A stretch of DNA of 64,000 nucleotides from assembly GCA_025093555.1 (NCBI GenBank), contig JAIWNF010000016.1, forward strand, positions 372,001 to 436,000, read 5' to 3'. How positions within the stretch are numbered: the stretch's first letter is position 1; each line of letters starts with the position of its first letter. Below the pieces are notes generated by a model. That model did no database searches. It was not told the DNA's origin and saw only the letters and a program-made list of their open reading frames with translations. The DNA comes from Circinella umbellata (lineage: Eukaryota > Mucoromycota > Mucoromycetes > Mucorales > Lichtheimiaceae). Shown here one piece after another: positions 53,570 to 64,000 of the stretch. Both the position numbers and the translations under genes were made by a program.

Positions 53570-56383
53570 ATGACAGCTTTGGAAAACAAAGAGCGTCGTT
53601 TATCTATGATAGATGATGAAAAGTATAATGTTGTGATTTCATCCAATCACATTCAACCAGATCACGAAGAAGAAGAAGATAATAGTATGCAACCAGGTGT
53701 TAAGAAGGTTGAATTGATCAAAAAAGTATGGACTAAGTTTGATATTTGGATTATTTGTATTGGGTAATTATAAGTTGATATTGTTGTCAAAAAAAAAAGA
53801 ATCGATCAAAAACATATTACGTATTATATTTTTTGTATATAATTAATATAATATAATATTAAAAAAATCACAAGACTGTTGTTTGTTTCATGGTCTTCTC
53901 ATTGGGAAGGTTATATATTACAAACTATCAATCCAAATGTAACAAGTTATTTTGGTGCCAATGCTATCATGGGTATTATGAATACTGTCACAAATATTCT
54001 GCAATCCGTCTTATTTCCTACTTATTCCAAGTTGAGTGATATGATCGGTCGTGCTGAAATGTTTACTTGTTCAATTGCTCTCTATGCTGTTTCTTATATT
54101 ATTATGGCCACTGCTCAAAATTATGAGACACTTGTGGTAACATTTTCTCTTTTTCTCTCTGTTTTTATATATTTTACATATTTGTTATCAAAATGCTTTT
54201 ATTTTACCACTATTTTTTTTTAAAATGCTAATAAGTCATAAACATTTATAACTTTTCTTTAATAGGGAGGTAAAGTAATCAATACTTTGGGTGATACTGG
54301 AATCTTAATTCTTTGTCCTATCTTAATTGGAGGTATGTAATACAGTTTTATAAATCATTTCTCCTTCTCACTGTTTTTTTTTCTATAATTGTGATATCAA
54401 TCCGCTTATAAATGGTTGCTACTATTTCCAACAATCTACTCTTCATTATTTTTAGATTTGACTTCTGTAAGAAAAAGAGGTTTTTATCATGGTTTGTTTC
54501 AGATTCCACATATTATCAACTTATATGCAACAGCCTACGTTGGAAATTATTTTTGGTATTCAGGCGGGTGGCGATGGGGGTAAATATTTTTGTTTTTATC
54601 CGTTTTCTCTAAAACACAAACAAAATTATGAAATATAAACTGATAATTACTGAAATTAATAATATCAACTATATTTGTTTTTCTTTTTTAGATATGGACA
54701 TATCCCATTCCTCCTAGTTGGTAGTACTATTCCATTATTAGTAGCTCTTTTCCATACTCAAAAAAAGTTCAAAGCTCAAGGATTATATGATAATTACAAG
54801 AAAGTTTATCGCGAGAGACAAGGTAATCGTACTCGATGGGAAACCTTCAAATGGTACTTGATTCAAATCGATATTGTTGGCTGTATTCTCTTTGTTGGAG
54901 GACTTGCTATGGTCCTTTTACCGCTTGTTTTGGCTAGAAAACAATTCGGTGGTTGGGATACGGCTAAGACAATTGGTACACTTGTTGCTGGTGTTGCTAC
55001 CTGGTTCTTATTTATAATTTGGGAGTGGAAGTTTGCTGAGAAGCCTCTCATTCCTCTTACCAAATGGCCAAATAATACCGCTATTTTGGGTGTTTGTGCC
55101 GTTTCTACCGTTACCATTATTTCTTCTACCAATTGGTTATATTTTAATACTTATCTTCAAGTTGCTCGTAAGATTACTCCCGGCCATGCAAGTATGTTAG
55201 GTCGTGGTTATAATACAGGTTATATTTTGATCCAATTCATTGTTGGATTTTTAATGATGAAAACAGGGTAATTTTGCTTTTTTTCTTTATTTTTTGTAAA
55301 CAGAAAAATACTAGAATAACATCTAAAAGACTTTACTAAAAAAAAAAATAATACGTAATATGAATAATATAAATTATATAGAGTATGGAGACCGTATGTG
55401 TGGAGTGGTGTGGCAATGATGATTCTCGGTAAATTGCTATTATAAAATTGTCAAAAAGAAGTACAATATATAGTGAAACGGGGTATTCATTATGATTTTA
55501 AAATAGGTGTTGGCCTCATGATTCCTGCTCGAGAACCTGACGCTTCAGAGGCATTTGTAGTTATTTCTCAAACTATCGCAGGTATTGGAAGGTATGTAAA
55601 AAACAAAATAAAAAACAAAACGAAATATATAAATCAAAGACTTTTAGTATCTTCAAGATAGGACATATTATAGCATTTTTGCTTTTTTTTTTTAACTCTT
55701 TAATACTATAGCGGCATGATGGATATTCCGTTGACAGTAGCCGTACAAAGCTGTGTCCCTCATGACGGTAAGATAAATTACACTATTTCATTATTCAATT
55801 CAAAAGTATTTTTACAAAAAAAAAATCATAGCTAAAACATTCTATTATGATCCTATAAAGATATAGCTATGGTAACTGCTTTATTCCAAGTTGGTGGCTC
55901 TGTTGCAGCCGCTATAGGTAGTACCATGGCAGGAAGTATTTGGACAAATGTGTAAGTTTATTTATATTCTTTGATTTGATTTGATTTTTTTATTACCAGA
56001 TTTATACAAAAAAAAAATAAGAATGCTATTACAGAACAATGAATTTATTTAACAAATTAATATATTTTTATAGCGTTCCTCAAAAACTTGCAAAATATGT
56101 TCCTGGTGAATATGATGCTACTAAAATTATGGGTTCAATTTCCGTTGCTCAAAATTTACCTGAAGAACAATACCAAGGTGTTGTAAAAGCTTACGGTGAA
56201 GTCATCAAAATTTTATCCACTATTGCTGTATGTGTCGCAGTACTTACATTTTGTTTTACTGTTCGTATGCAATCGTTTGGTTTGTCCGATAGTCCCAAAA
56301 ATCACGAAGAAATGGAAAAGAATAATAATAATACTGATAGCACTACGAGTGACGTTAAAAAAAAGGAGAACAGTGTAAATTAG
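53570..56383 (+). CDS. Siderophore-iron transporter, MFS family (SIT/ARN type)
   Basis: Proton-coupled uptake of ferric siderophores, including xenosiderophores, at the plasma or endosomal membrane. Ten exons join in frame: 53570-53763, 53875-54136, 54266-54332, 54456-54579, 54692-55267, 55382-55428, 55507-55591, 55712-55767, 55861-55951 and 56074-56383, giving 603 residues, normal for SIT proteins (about 14 helices). Family features: acidic cytosolic N-terminus, FDIWIICIGLLFVSW first helix, YSKLSDMIGRAEMF loop (MFS D-R/GR signature), GFYHGLFQIPHIINLYATAY, and SGGWRWGYGHIPF. A late loop has AREPDASEAFVVISQTIAGIG. The C-terminal tail is polar. It lies about 9 kb downstream of the ferric reductase, same strand, with a pseudogene and transposons between. 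Confidence 0.9.
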
Positions 56384-57022
56384 GTGATATTGTTACAAAT
56401 GAGAAGGTTCAGAAAGAGGATATGATACAAGAAATTATGATTCCTGGTGATAAATAATCATATCAATAACAAGTCAAAGGAACACGTTTTGTAAAATGCT
56501 AAATTATTTATTTTATTATTATTATTATTATTACTATTAAGAAGATTGAAACATATCAGTGTTCAGCATCTTTATAATGTTTTGTATGATTATTATTATT
56601 ACTTTTTTATTTATGTATATTGTAATTTTGTTTATTTGTTTGTATATTTTAATAATAATAGAAAAGTACGTTTATTATATTATCTGTTTAATATACGCTG
56701 ACAATAATATAGAAATAGTCACATCAAGTAGTAAATGTTAATGGTAGTTTATAATTGCGATACTTGCTATGTATTAATAAACAAGACATCTTACGAACTA
56801 TACATATCCTATAATTATAATTACAAGAATACGTATCAGGAAAATGAACAATTTACTACAATATTAATAAAACCGAAATAAACGCGTATGTCATCCTTTT
56901 GGTTTTTTTGTTAATATAGAATAAATAGTTTAATAATGAAAAGCTATAATATTTTTTAATATAAAACATATAGCTTTTATGATAATGATTATAAAAAGAT
57001 AAAGAAATATTTTTTATACAAA
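56384..57022. other. Convergent 3' spacer
   Basis: AT-rich with ATT repeats near 56513-56535. It holds the 3' ends of the transporter and beta-galactosidase genes. No gene is seen. Confidence 0.5.
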
Positions 57023-60000
57023 TTAGTGTTGAGCGCGATCTTGATATGTTGGGGACTCAACAAGCTCTACGTCAGGAATGCCAGATTCCAATACAGTGTA
57101 AGGTTCCAAAGTAATTTTACCAACTTGAGCTGCTTCATCAACAGCAACAACGGCAATAGCCAATGTATTTTCACCATTGGTATTAAAAATACCTTTAGGA
57201 AGATAATATTGGGTTTGTGGACCCAAGTCATTGGCATATCGACCTAATTGCCAACCATTAACAAAAACAAGAGAACGATATCGGGTCTTGGTATCATCAT
57301 CAAATTTAAGACTCATTGGAGCATCATAACCTTCAGGAATATTTACTTCAAAAGTAGTTCGGTACCATGAGACACCAGTACGATTCTTGGTTTCAGGAAT
57401 TGAAGCATCTTCCCATTTGTCATCAGGAAAACCAGGCAAGTGCCAACCATTACGTTCACCATAAAGGCCACCTTCATTATATGGACCACGAACTGGATCA
57501 ATTAAATCTTCACCTCCAAGATTACCTATTATTGTTAATCCACACATAAAAAATAATTAAAATTAATCAAGATGACAGTTGTAAAAGTAAGAAAAAGAGT
57601 GTTATTAGCTATGTGAGATATTGTTATGATGTGCAGTTGATTTAACATAAACAAAGAAAGCAAAGTATTATTATTGTTATCTACTGGCGTTACCTTGAAT
57701 TTTCCAGTCAATTGCCCAAATGGTTTGATTTTTGACACCCAAAAGTTCGGATTGAGTAAAACCTCTTGCTTGTTTATCTATACAAAAATAAAAGGAATGA
57801 GAAAGAAAAAATCATAACAGTTGTTAGAAGTGTTTTCCTCAATATACATAATTATGTGTTTAGAACATAGCAATCTAAAAATTGAACTAAATACAATACA
57901 TCTGTCATCTGCATCCCAGTCATCTGCGTGACCAGTTGTCCACAGCAAAATAGAAATAACATTTTTGCCTTCAGGATCAATGAGTGTGCCATTGAGATCA
58001 GTAAAGTCCTGGTTGCCAACGTCATACCCGCCCAAGTATTCTCCGTTAAGCCAAATAACCCATGCTGAAGCAGCGCCAGCGTAACAAGTAAGATTGAACC
58101 CAGTAATTTCAGAAGTTCCATTGAAAGTACCTATTAATTTATGTAATAAGTTAGTAGGTTAATAAAATAGTAACATATAATTTTCCAAATATAATTTTTT
58201 AGTTAGATAGGTATATATACAGCACTAATTTTTATACTAACCTCGAAGCCAGATATTTCCTGTATGATAACCTTTTCATATAAAGAGAATAGTATCATAT
58301 AATTATTTAGAGCTTTATATTTATTCTTCTTAATTATAGTGTAAATAATTAAACAGTCATAATAAAACTTACCATAATCATCAGCATACAAAATAGGCCA
58401 AGTATCGGGAACTGTAACCGAATTAGTTTGCAAATGATCTGCTGTAATCCATTCTGTATCATCAAAGTCGGGTTGACTTTCTGGTGATCCTTGACTATAC
58501 TTCCAAGTAGCCTTAGTAAGATCAGTGTATTCAACTTGAGGTCTACCGAAATCCAAAGTTCCTTCCCAACTACCATGACCTGTAGGCTTCAACTTGATGT
58601 CTTTACCATTCCATTTGAATGATTTAATGTTATCAGGGACAACAACTTGAATATCAGTTGTTTCATCGATATCACCTTTAAAGGATACAGAGTTATCCTT
58701 AATCTCGGCACTACGAACCAAATAAGGACCATGTATAAGAACACGATCCCCATTCTTAGAATCAACAATAGGAGCCCACCAACGTGTAGCACTGGAATAT
58801 CCTGCAACCAATAACAACAAATCTTTTTCACCAGCATTTTTAATATAGATAGGCGATGTACCATTGGGATGTTTGTAGTTAATTTGTACAATATCTCTCT
58901 TAAGAGCAGATTGAGTGACAGTCTTATCCTTGGTTTCAATCTTGACTTTACTGGCCTTGGATTTTGCCTTGAGAGCAATTTCACCATCTTCTTTCTCGTA
59001 GGCATAGACAAGCATGACATCATGTGAGCCCATGTCTTGATGCGTGAATATTTCACTGGTTGAATAGACTAAATGTTGGGATTCAAAATCGTAGCCGGAA
59101 ATAAGGATCTTGGCATCACGACCGTTTAGGACAAGTTTGCCCTTATGGGGAACTTTGAATTCACCATCTGAAGTTTCCATCTGAACATGGAACCTAATAT
59201 AATTTACACATATACATTTTTTATTGGTCTCAGTTAGTATATATATATATTTAAAAGTTGGTATTTGATATAAATAGTTTTGCTACAAAAAAGAAAATAA
59301 GAATAAAATTATAATAACTTACGCATCCAATTCTTCTGATGCCGTATTCCAATGTTGAGCAATATAGAACTTGGTGTTTGTATTGACATCAGCAAGACCA
59401 TCGATCAAAATAATATCACTATTATCAGATTTAGGTTCAAATCTCTCTGTTGTTAAGAAAGGTTTGACAGTATGGAAGAATGTACCTTGAAGCTTGACTT
59501 CATAACCTTTAGGAGTCATCAAACCAGGTTCTGAGATAGGAGCCCCATAGTCATATGAAGAATAAACACTGGGTGTTGCAAGTCCACCCCACGATGTACC
59601 ACCATAGGTCATATACAAGTTTTGAATTGTTGCACCTTGAGCATAATTATTTTTATAATAAACCTTGGCATATTGTTCATTGACTAATTGTCGACATGCA
59701 TCATAGCCTGGACCACCCCAGGGATCGAAAGCACCACCTTGAAATTCATATAAAGCCAATGGTTGATCAGGATTTAAGCGTTCATTTGCTTCACGCCAAT
59801 GTATGCTTCGATTAGTTCCCCAAACAGTTGGGTTAGCACAATCAAAACCTAAGGGATAAGAGTCCCAGCCATAAATCTAGTATATTGTTATAGTAATTAT
59901 TAATTTTTCTTTCTTTTTTCTTATGCAATTCCTCCCCATTTTTTAACATATGTCATGTGTGTGTATGTCTGTGTGTGTAACTTACATCGACAGATCCAGG

Positions 60001-60470
60001 TCCTGAGACCCAATTCCCATTTGGTGCACCGATATCATTAAAGATAGTAGGTACATCCATACCATCCTTCTTGAATTGATCCTTGATCATTTCCATATAT
60101 TTTGGATCTGTATTGACAGCATACTCATTATCTATTGTACAAATGCATCAATATATCATTTAGTTTGTTTTTTTAACATTTAGTTTATGTAATTTATCAT
60201 TATACGTCATTCTAATGTTTAGCTTTCTGAATACCAGGTTACGTATGATAATTTGAATTCAATTCTCAGTAATATCAACATTTAAAACGGGGATTCATTG
60301 CCCATTTTTTTTTTTATAAAATATAACGTTTAGTCTTTACCAATTTGATTTAAAATAACATTGCCACCTCTTGAAATTTGATTAGGAACAAGAAACTTAT
60401 CAATTTGTTCGAGCCATCTATTCAATTAATCAAATTTATATAAATAATCATGGTCTTTTTCCTCTTTCTT

Positions 60471-60506
<36 letters not shown>

Positions 60507-61362
60507 GATAATTTTATTATTGATCTTATTATTATGATTAAAATAATAAGAATGGTCAAGAGTAACAGGAAAAATAAAAAAAAATAAAACAGAAACTTAC
60601 TCTCTAGAATTTGCATCATTTTCAGGACTACTTCTACGTGCCATGGCATACATATTAATCAACCAATTAGGTAAACCTCCCATAGTCTATAATTTTTTAT
60701 AAACATAAAATAGAAGATTTTTTTTACTTGTTAATATTCTTTAGAGAATTTTCATGTGGGGATAAAAAAAAAAACAACAACTTTATTCCAGTTTATATAT
60801 AACAACATACCACTTCTGCATTAATATAAGGTCCAGCACGAGTAATGACATGAAGATCAGCAGCTTCAGCTGCGTCAAATGCTTTTTGAACATTACGAAC
60901 ACCATCAAAATCATATACACCTTTCTTTGGTGAATGATATCCCCAGTTAAAATAGAATGAAATACCATTAAATTCAAGTGCTTTAAACTTTTCAGCAATA
61001 TCATACCAAAGACCAGGTGAAGGTAAACGAAAGTACTAAATATTTATAGTATATATAACAATAAAAAAAAAGCATTTAATAATACTACTCTTAAGAAAAG
61101 ACAAATCATGTTTTCATTCTTTAAAAATCTCAATTAGAAAAAAAAAAGATGAAAGTTGATAATTTACATGAAATTCACCACTGAACAAAAATAATCGTTC
61201 ACCATTGACCATAATAGTATGTTTATCCCAAGTCACTTGTCCATCACCACTAGTATCATCTTGTTGTCTACCCTTTAATGTTTGACTAACAGGTACAGCA
61301 ACAACAGTTGTAACGGCTGCAATAGCCAATGATATACTTGTTAATGCTCCTTTCAATAACAT
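57023..61362 (-). pseudogene. Secreted GH35 beta-galactosidase with one frameshift
   Basis: Hydrolyses terminal beta-galactosides outside the cell. Eleven exons, high to low: 61362-61168, 61035-60811, 60687-60601, 60417-60341, 60131-59986, 59876-59323, 59193-58373, 58271-58242, 58130-57900, 57777-57694 and 57525-57023; about 983 residues, usual for the large fungal type. Signal peptide at 1-23. Catalytic region: GPYINAEV, GGLPNW, acid/base Glu in QIDNEY (about 197), nucleophile in YEFQGG (about 287). The all-beta domains follow, including WWAPI, GNIWLRG and NLGGEDLIDPVRGP. The summed exons are one base over a multiple of three. The extra base is in exon 3 at TTGG (about 60660-60663), where GGLPNWL would otherwise run on into NMYAMARRSSPEN. 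Everything else is intact, so this may be a young null allele or an assembly error. Confidence 0.88.
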
Positions 61363-62664
61363 TATTATTATCTCCTTTTTTTATAAAAAAAAGAAAGAAA
61401 TAAAAGAAGAGAGAAAAAATAAAAGAAGGGTTAATTACAAGAAAAACGAAATGCTGTTTGTAAAATGATTCAAAAGCTTTTTATTTTATATATGACAAAT
61501 TTCCAACTTCAAAGCATGGAAAATTCTGTACAACCATTTTCATGAATTATCTAAGCATGGGAAAAAAAAAGAAAGAGAGGTCTTTATTAGTTTTAGATGT
61601 AATATGAAAAGGACAACCAAGAAAGAAGAAAATTATTTTACACAGCTTTAATATAATATATATTATATTTATGTGATTAAAGGTTCAAATAGTTTCTCCC
61701 AGGCTTTTTTTTTATAATCCTTTTAAAGTAGCACGATCTTTCTGTTGTTTAGAAATGAAGATCTGATTCAGAATTATGATTACTATCACATAAACAATTA
61801 TTACCTACATCCTCATACAGGTCTTATATTTTTAAGAGACAATATCACCAATTTTATTTCAGAAACAAATAATTATATTCAAATAAAATTTATAATTATA
61901 TATTATCTACGTACATGGTATCACACACACACACAGACAATCACACACGTACAGACCAGTTCCCAAGAGATCTTACAGTTACGCAAGAAACGATGTTTTA
62001 ACATAAGGAGAATTATTTTTATTTTTCAAATTTATACCGGGATTTACCCCGAGTGGGGAAGGATTCTTTTTAAAATGTCAAGGTTTTTCGTGTGAAACGT
62101 TAGAATATTTATTGATGAACCTCACACCATAAAAATCAATTACTGTACAATAGTAAAGAAGATCATTCTAAGCGACTTTCTCCTCGGAAAACAATTACAT
62201 AAGAATTAGAAAAAAAAAACGATACTGATGGGAGGTTTTTTTTTATTTTCTCCATTTATTACATAATAAAGATTGTGCAATCTTTTATTATGTAAACAAA
62301 CCTGATAACTATAATAACGGGTTCTCTTTACAATGACAACCCTGTTCTTATTTATTAATGACTAATATTTATAATTTTTTAAAGTATTCTTATTATATAT
62401 AATATAATAATTGCTTACTTTTTCATGTAAGTATTTAAGATATTACAGTTTTAAATAATACATATTTAATATATGTATACACCACTGAATACCGATTTTA
62501 TTTCATTTCACAACAAAAAAAAATAGTAGTACGTAGTTCCTCATGTAAACTATTATAGAAAGTTACTACTAAAGAATTCCATGAACACATTACACTATTC
62601 CTTTGTTTAGATTGTTAGCTGTACTCCTTCTATAATATCTGCTTTTCCTTTTCTCCCATTTTAA

Positions 62665-62666
<2 letters not shown>

Positions 62667-62711
<45 letters not shown>
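62667..62711. repeat. (TG)n microsatellite
   Basis: About 22 consecutive TG units. Confidence 0.95.
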
Positions 62712-62713
<2 letters not shown>

Positions 62714-63108
62714 CACTATCTGTCCAAAAACATGCATAAAAATGATTATGAAAGCCATTCAAATTCTTCCCAGCAAAATAACTAAACCCAGCTCTAGATT
62801 ATGAAGCAGGCAATTACAATATGTTCAAAATTAAGGGTTTTCTAAAACCACCAAATAAATGTTACTGCTTTATGTTCACGGTAATAACAAGAGCTAGTCC
62901 GGACTGTTCTACAATAAAAAAAAATCCAAATTCAATCACAAACTTATTATCAAACCCTCTTGCATAATAGTTGTCATAATTAATTTTTTATTACATGTTT
63001 TCAAATATACGTACTCGAGATTCATTACCCTTATACTTGGAAATTATTATCGAGAAGGTACTATTTGCAAGATAAGATATATAATTCCAACCATACTTGA
63101 AATTCACT

Positions 63109-63135
63109 ATTATTATTATTATTATTATTATTATT
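63109..63135. repeat. (ATT)n microsatellite
   Basis: About nine ATT units in the spacer. Confidence 0.9.
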
Positions 63136-63734
63136 TTCGAAAATTGATATTGGAAAAGGTACTATTCAACACCTCGGGATAAGCTCAATGTAAGTTGCAA
63201 GTTGCGAGTCTATTATTTTTAACGTTTCCTTAAGAAAAATATAGGGTGCTTAATCGAGAGATTTGCAAAAGTGAGAGTAGCAAAAATGGGGTTGGACTGT
63301 ACTGCGGTTACTGTCATTACTGTTCCTAGTTCTATTGAAAGTCTTGGTACATTTATAACCTATTTTGATGATCTTCCTGTGTTTCAATATTACAAAAAGT
63401 GATGACTTCAAATGAAAGGACAATGATTTATTCCAAACGCTATCCCCTTCAAGATCGAACAAACGAATAGTTGTTACAATTTCATAGTTTATTTGACAAG
63501 GCAACGCATCTTGACAATCCTTTCAACTCGCCTCTTTCTACTCCTTTAAACCTTTGTTGGATTTTTTTTTACTATAGTTTAGCATAAATTTTGTTTTTCT
63601 TTCTTCTCATTTGTATCATTTTCTTTTGTCTATCATAAGAAAAAAGTATCTAATTTTTTTCTTACGTAGATAAAATACATTAAACCAGGGTTTTATTACA
63701 GTGATTTTACGTGAAACTGGCCCTCTTACTTTAC

Positions 63735-64000
63735 TAGGTTTTTTTTCCTAACTACTTATTTGCGTCAAGCAAAAAAACAAAAATTTAAGCAAGTGATTTT
63801 TGTGTTACCAGTTTTGCGTTCCTCTATTTTTGCATGTATCAACTTTTTTTTTTTATTTATCAGCAACAAAAAATAATACTAAGGCAGACTACGTACAAGA
63901 TTTTTTTTTAGGCAAACATCAAAAATCGACTTTTGTATGATTAATCCATTCAACACTGTCATCCTTAGTTACTCGTCGCACCATCGGAATCTTTCGCGAT
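63735..64000 (+). mobile_element. Probable left end of a relative of the 20854-23732 element, cut by the window edge
   Basis: After a TA (63732-63733), CTAGGTTTTTTTTCCTAA, TATTTGCGTCAAGCAAAAA and TTACCAGTTTTGCGTTCC occur in the same order as the CAGGTTTTTTCC, TATTTGCGCCAAACAGAAA and TTGCCAGTTTTGCGTG blocks of the left arm at 20854. They are diverged but collinear. Whether a gene follows cannot be seen. Confidence 0.5.

Larger units (their letters stand above)
61363..63732. other. Upstream region of the beta-galactosidase gene and AT-rich spacer
   Basis: No gene is recognised. An 84-codon minus-strand frame at 63250-63504 lacks family resemblance. ACTATT/AAGGTACTATT-type repeats near 63040-63170 hint at a decayed element. 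Confidence 0.35.

Noticed and set aside
63250..63504. Minus-strand 84-codon frame
   Set aside because: No homology recognised and no gene-like context.

Overview
The window is nuclear DNA of an early-diverging filamentous fungus, most likely Mucoromycotina (Mucorales). The evidence is: AT-rich spacers; many short GT-AG introns; a fused lycopene cyclase/phytoene synthase-type gene; a member of a REase-like protein family that I recognise as expanded in Mucorales; and a heavy load of nested transposons. I cannot name the species. Splice sites were placed by eye from reading-frame continuity and family similarity.

Layout. 1-8.4 kb is a transposon-rich block. It holds two inverted copies of a Tc1/mariner-type transposase end, a broken REase-like gene with a 216-bp MITE inside it, and two 5'-truncated LINEs inserted side by side in a CAGA-rich target. 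8.7-9.6 kb is ribosomal protein S16. 12.2-13.9 kb (minus) is an ornithine-decarboxylase-like gene with altered substrate-pocket residues. 14.9-15.6 kb is a LINE fragment. 16.4-18.1 kb is translation elongation factor EF-1alpha. 18.6-19.4 kb (minus) is a GPI-anchored cell-surface protein. 20.85-23.73 kb is a complete DNA element with TA target duplication and unusually long inverted repeats. It carries one intact five-exon gene of unknown function and is itself hit by an 881-bp MITE. 24.1-26.4 kb (minus) is a phytoene-synthase fusion whose cyclase half has lost its usual motifs.

26.4-30.6 kb shows no gene. 30.6-35.0 kb has an SRPK-type kinase and a SIP5-type zinc-finger protein. 35-42 kb is gene-poor; it holds a decayed LINE, a pair of 34-35-nt inverted repeats 4.6 kb apart, and a candidate structured RNA with three cUUCGg hairpins. 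42.4-44.4 kb is a ferric reductase with two ATCTGATAA boxes upstream. 44.7-45.8 kb (minus) is a decayed coiled-coil gene. 47.4-53.2 kb is a nearly full-length LINE nested in a TA-flanked MITE. 53.6-56.4 kb is a siderophore-type MFS transporter. 57.0-61.4 kb (minus) is a GH35 beta-galactosidase with one frameshift. The last 270 bp look like the end of a relative of the 20.85-kb element.

Functionally, S16 and EF-1alpha are highly expressed translation genes with biased codon use. The ferric reductase and siderophore transporter plausibly form a reductive plus siderophore iron-uptake pair under GATA-factor control, now separated by transposon insertions. The most unusual items are the long-TIR element with its YARKS-motif gene and inverted promoter copy, the UUCG-hairpin RNA candidate, and the two metabolic enzymes with rewritten active or substrate sites.
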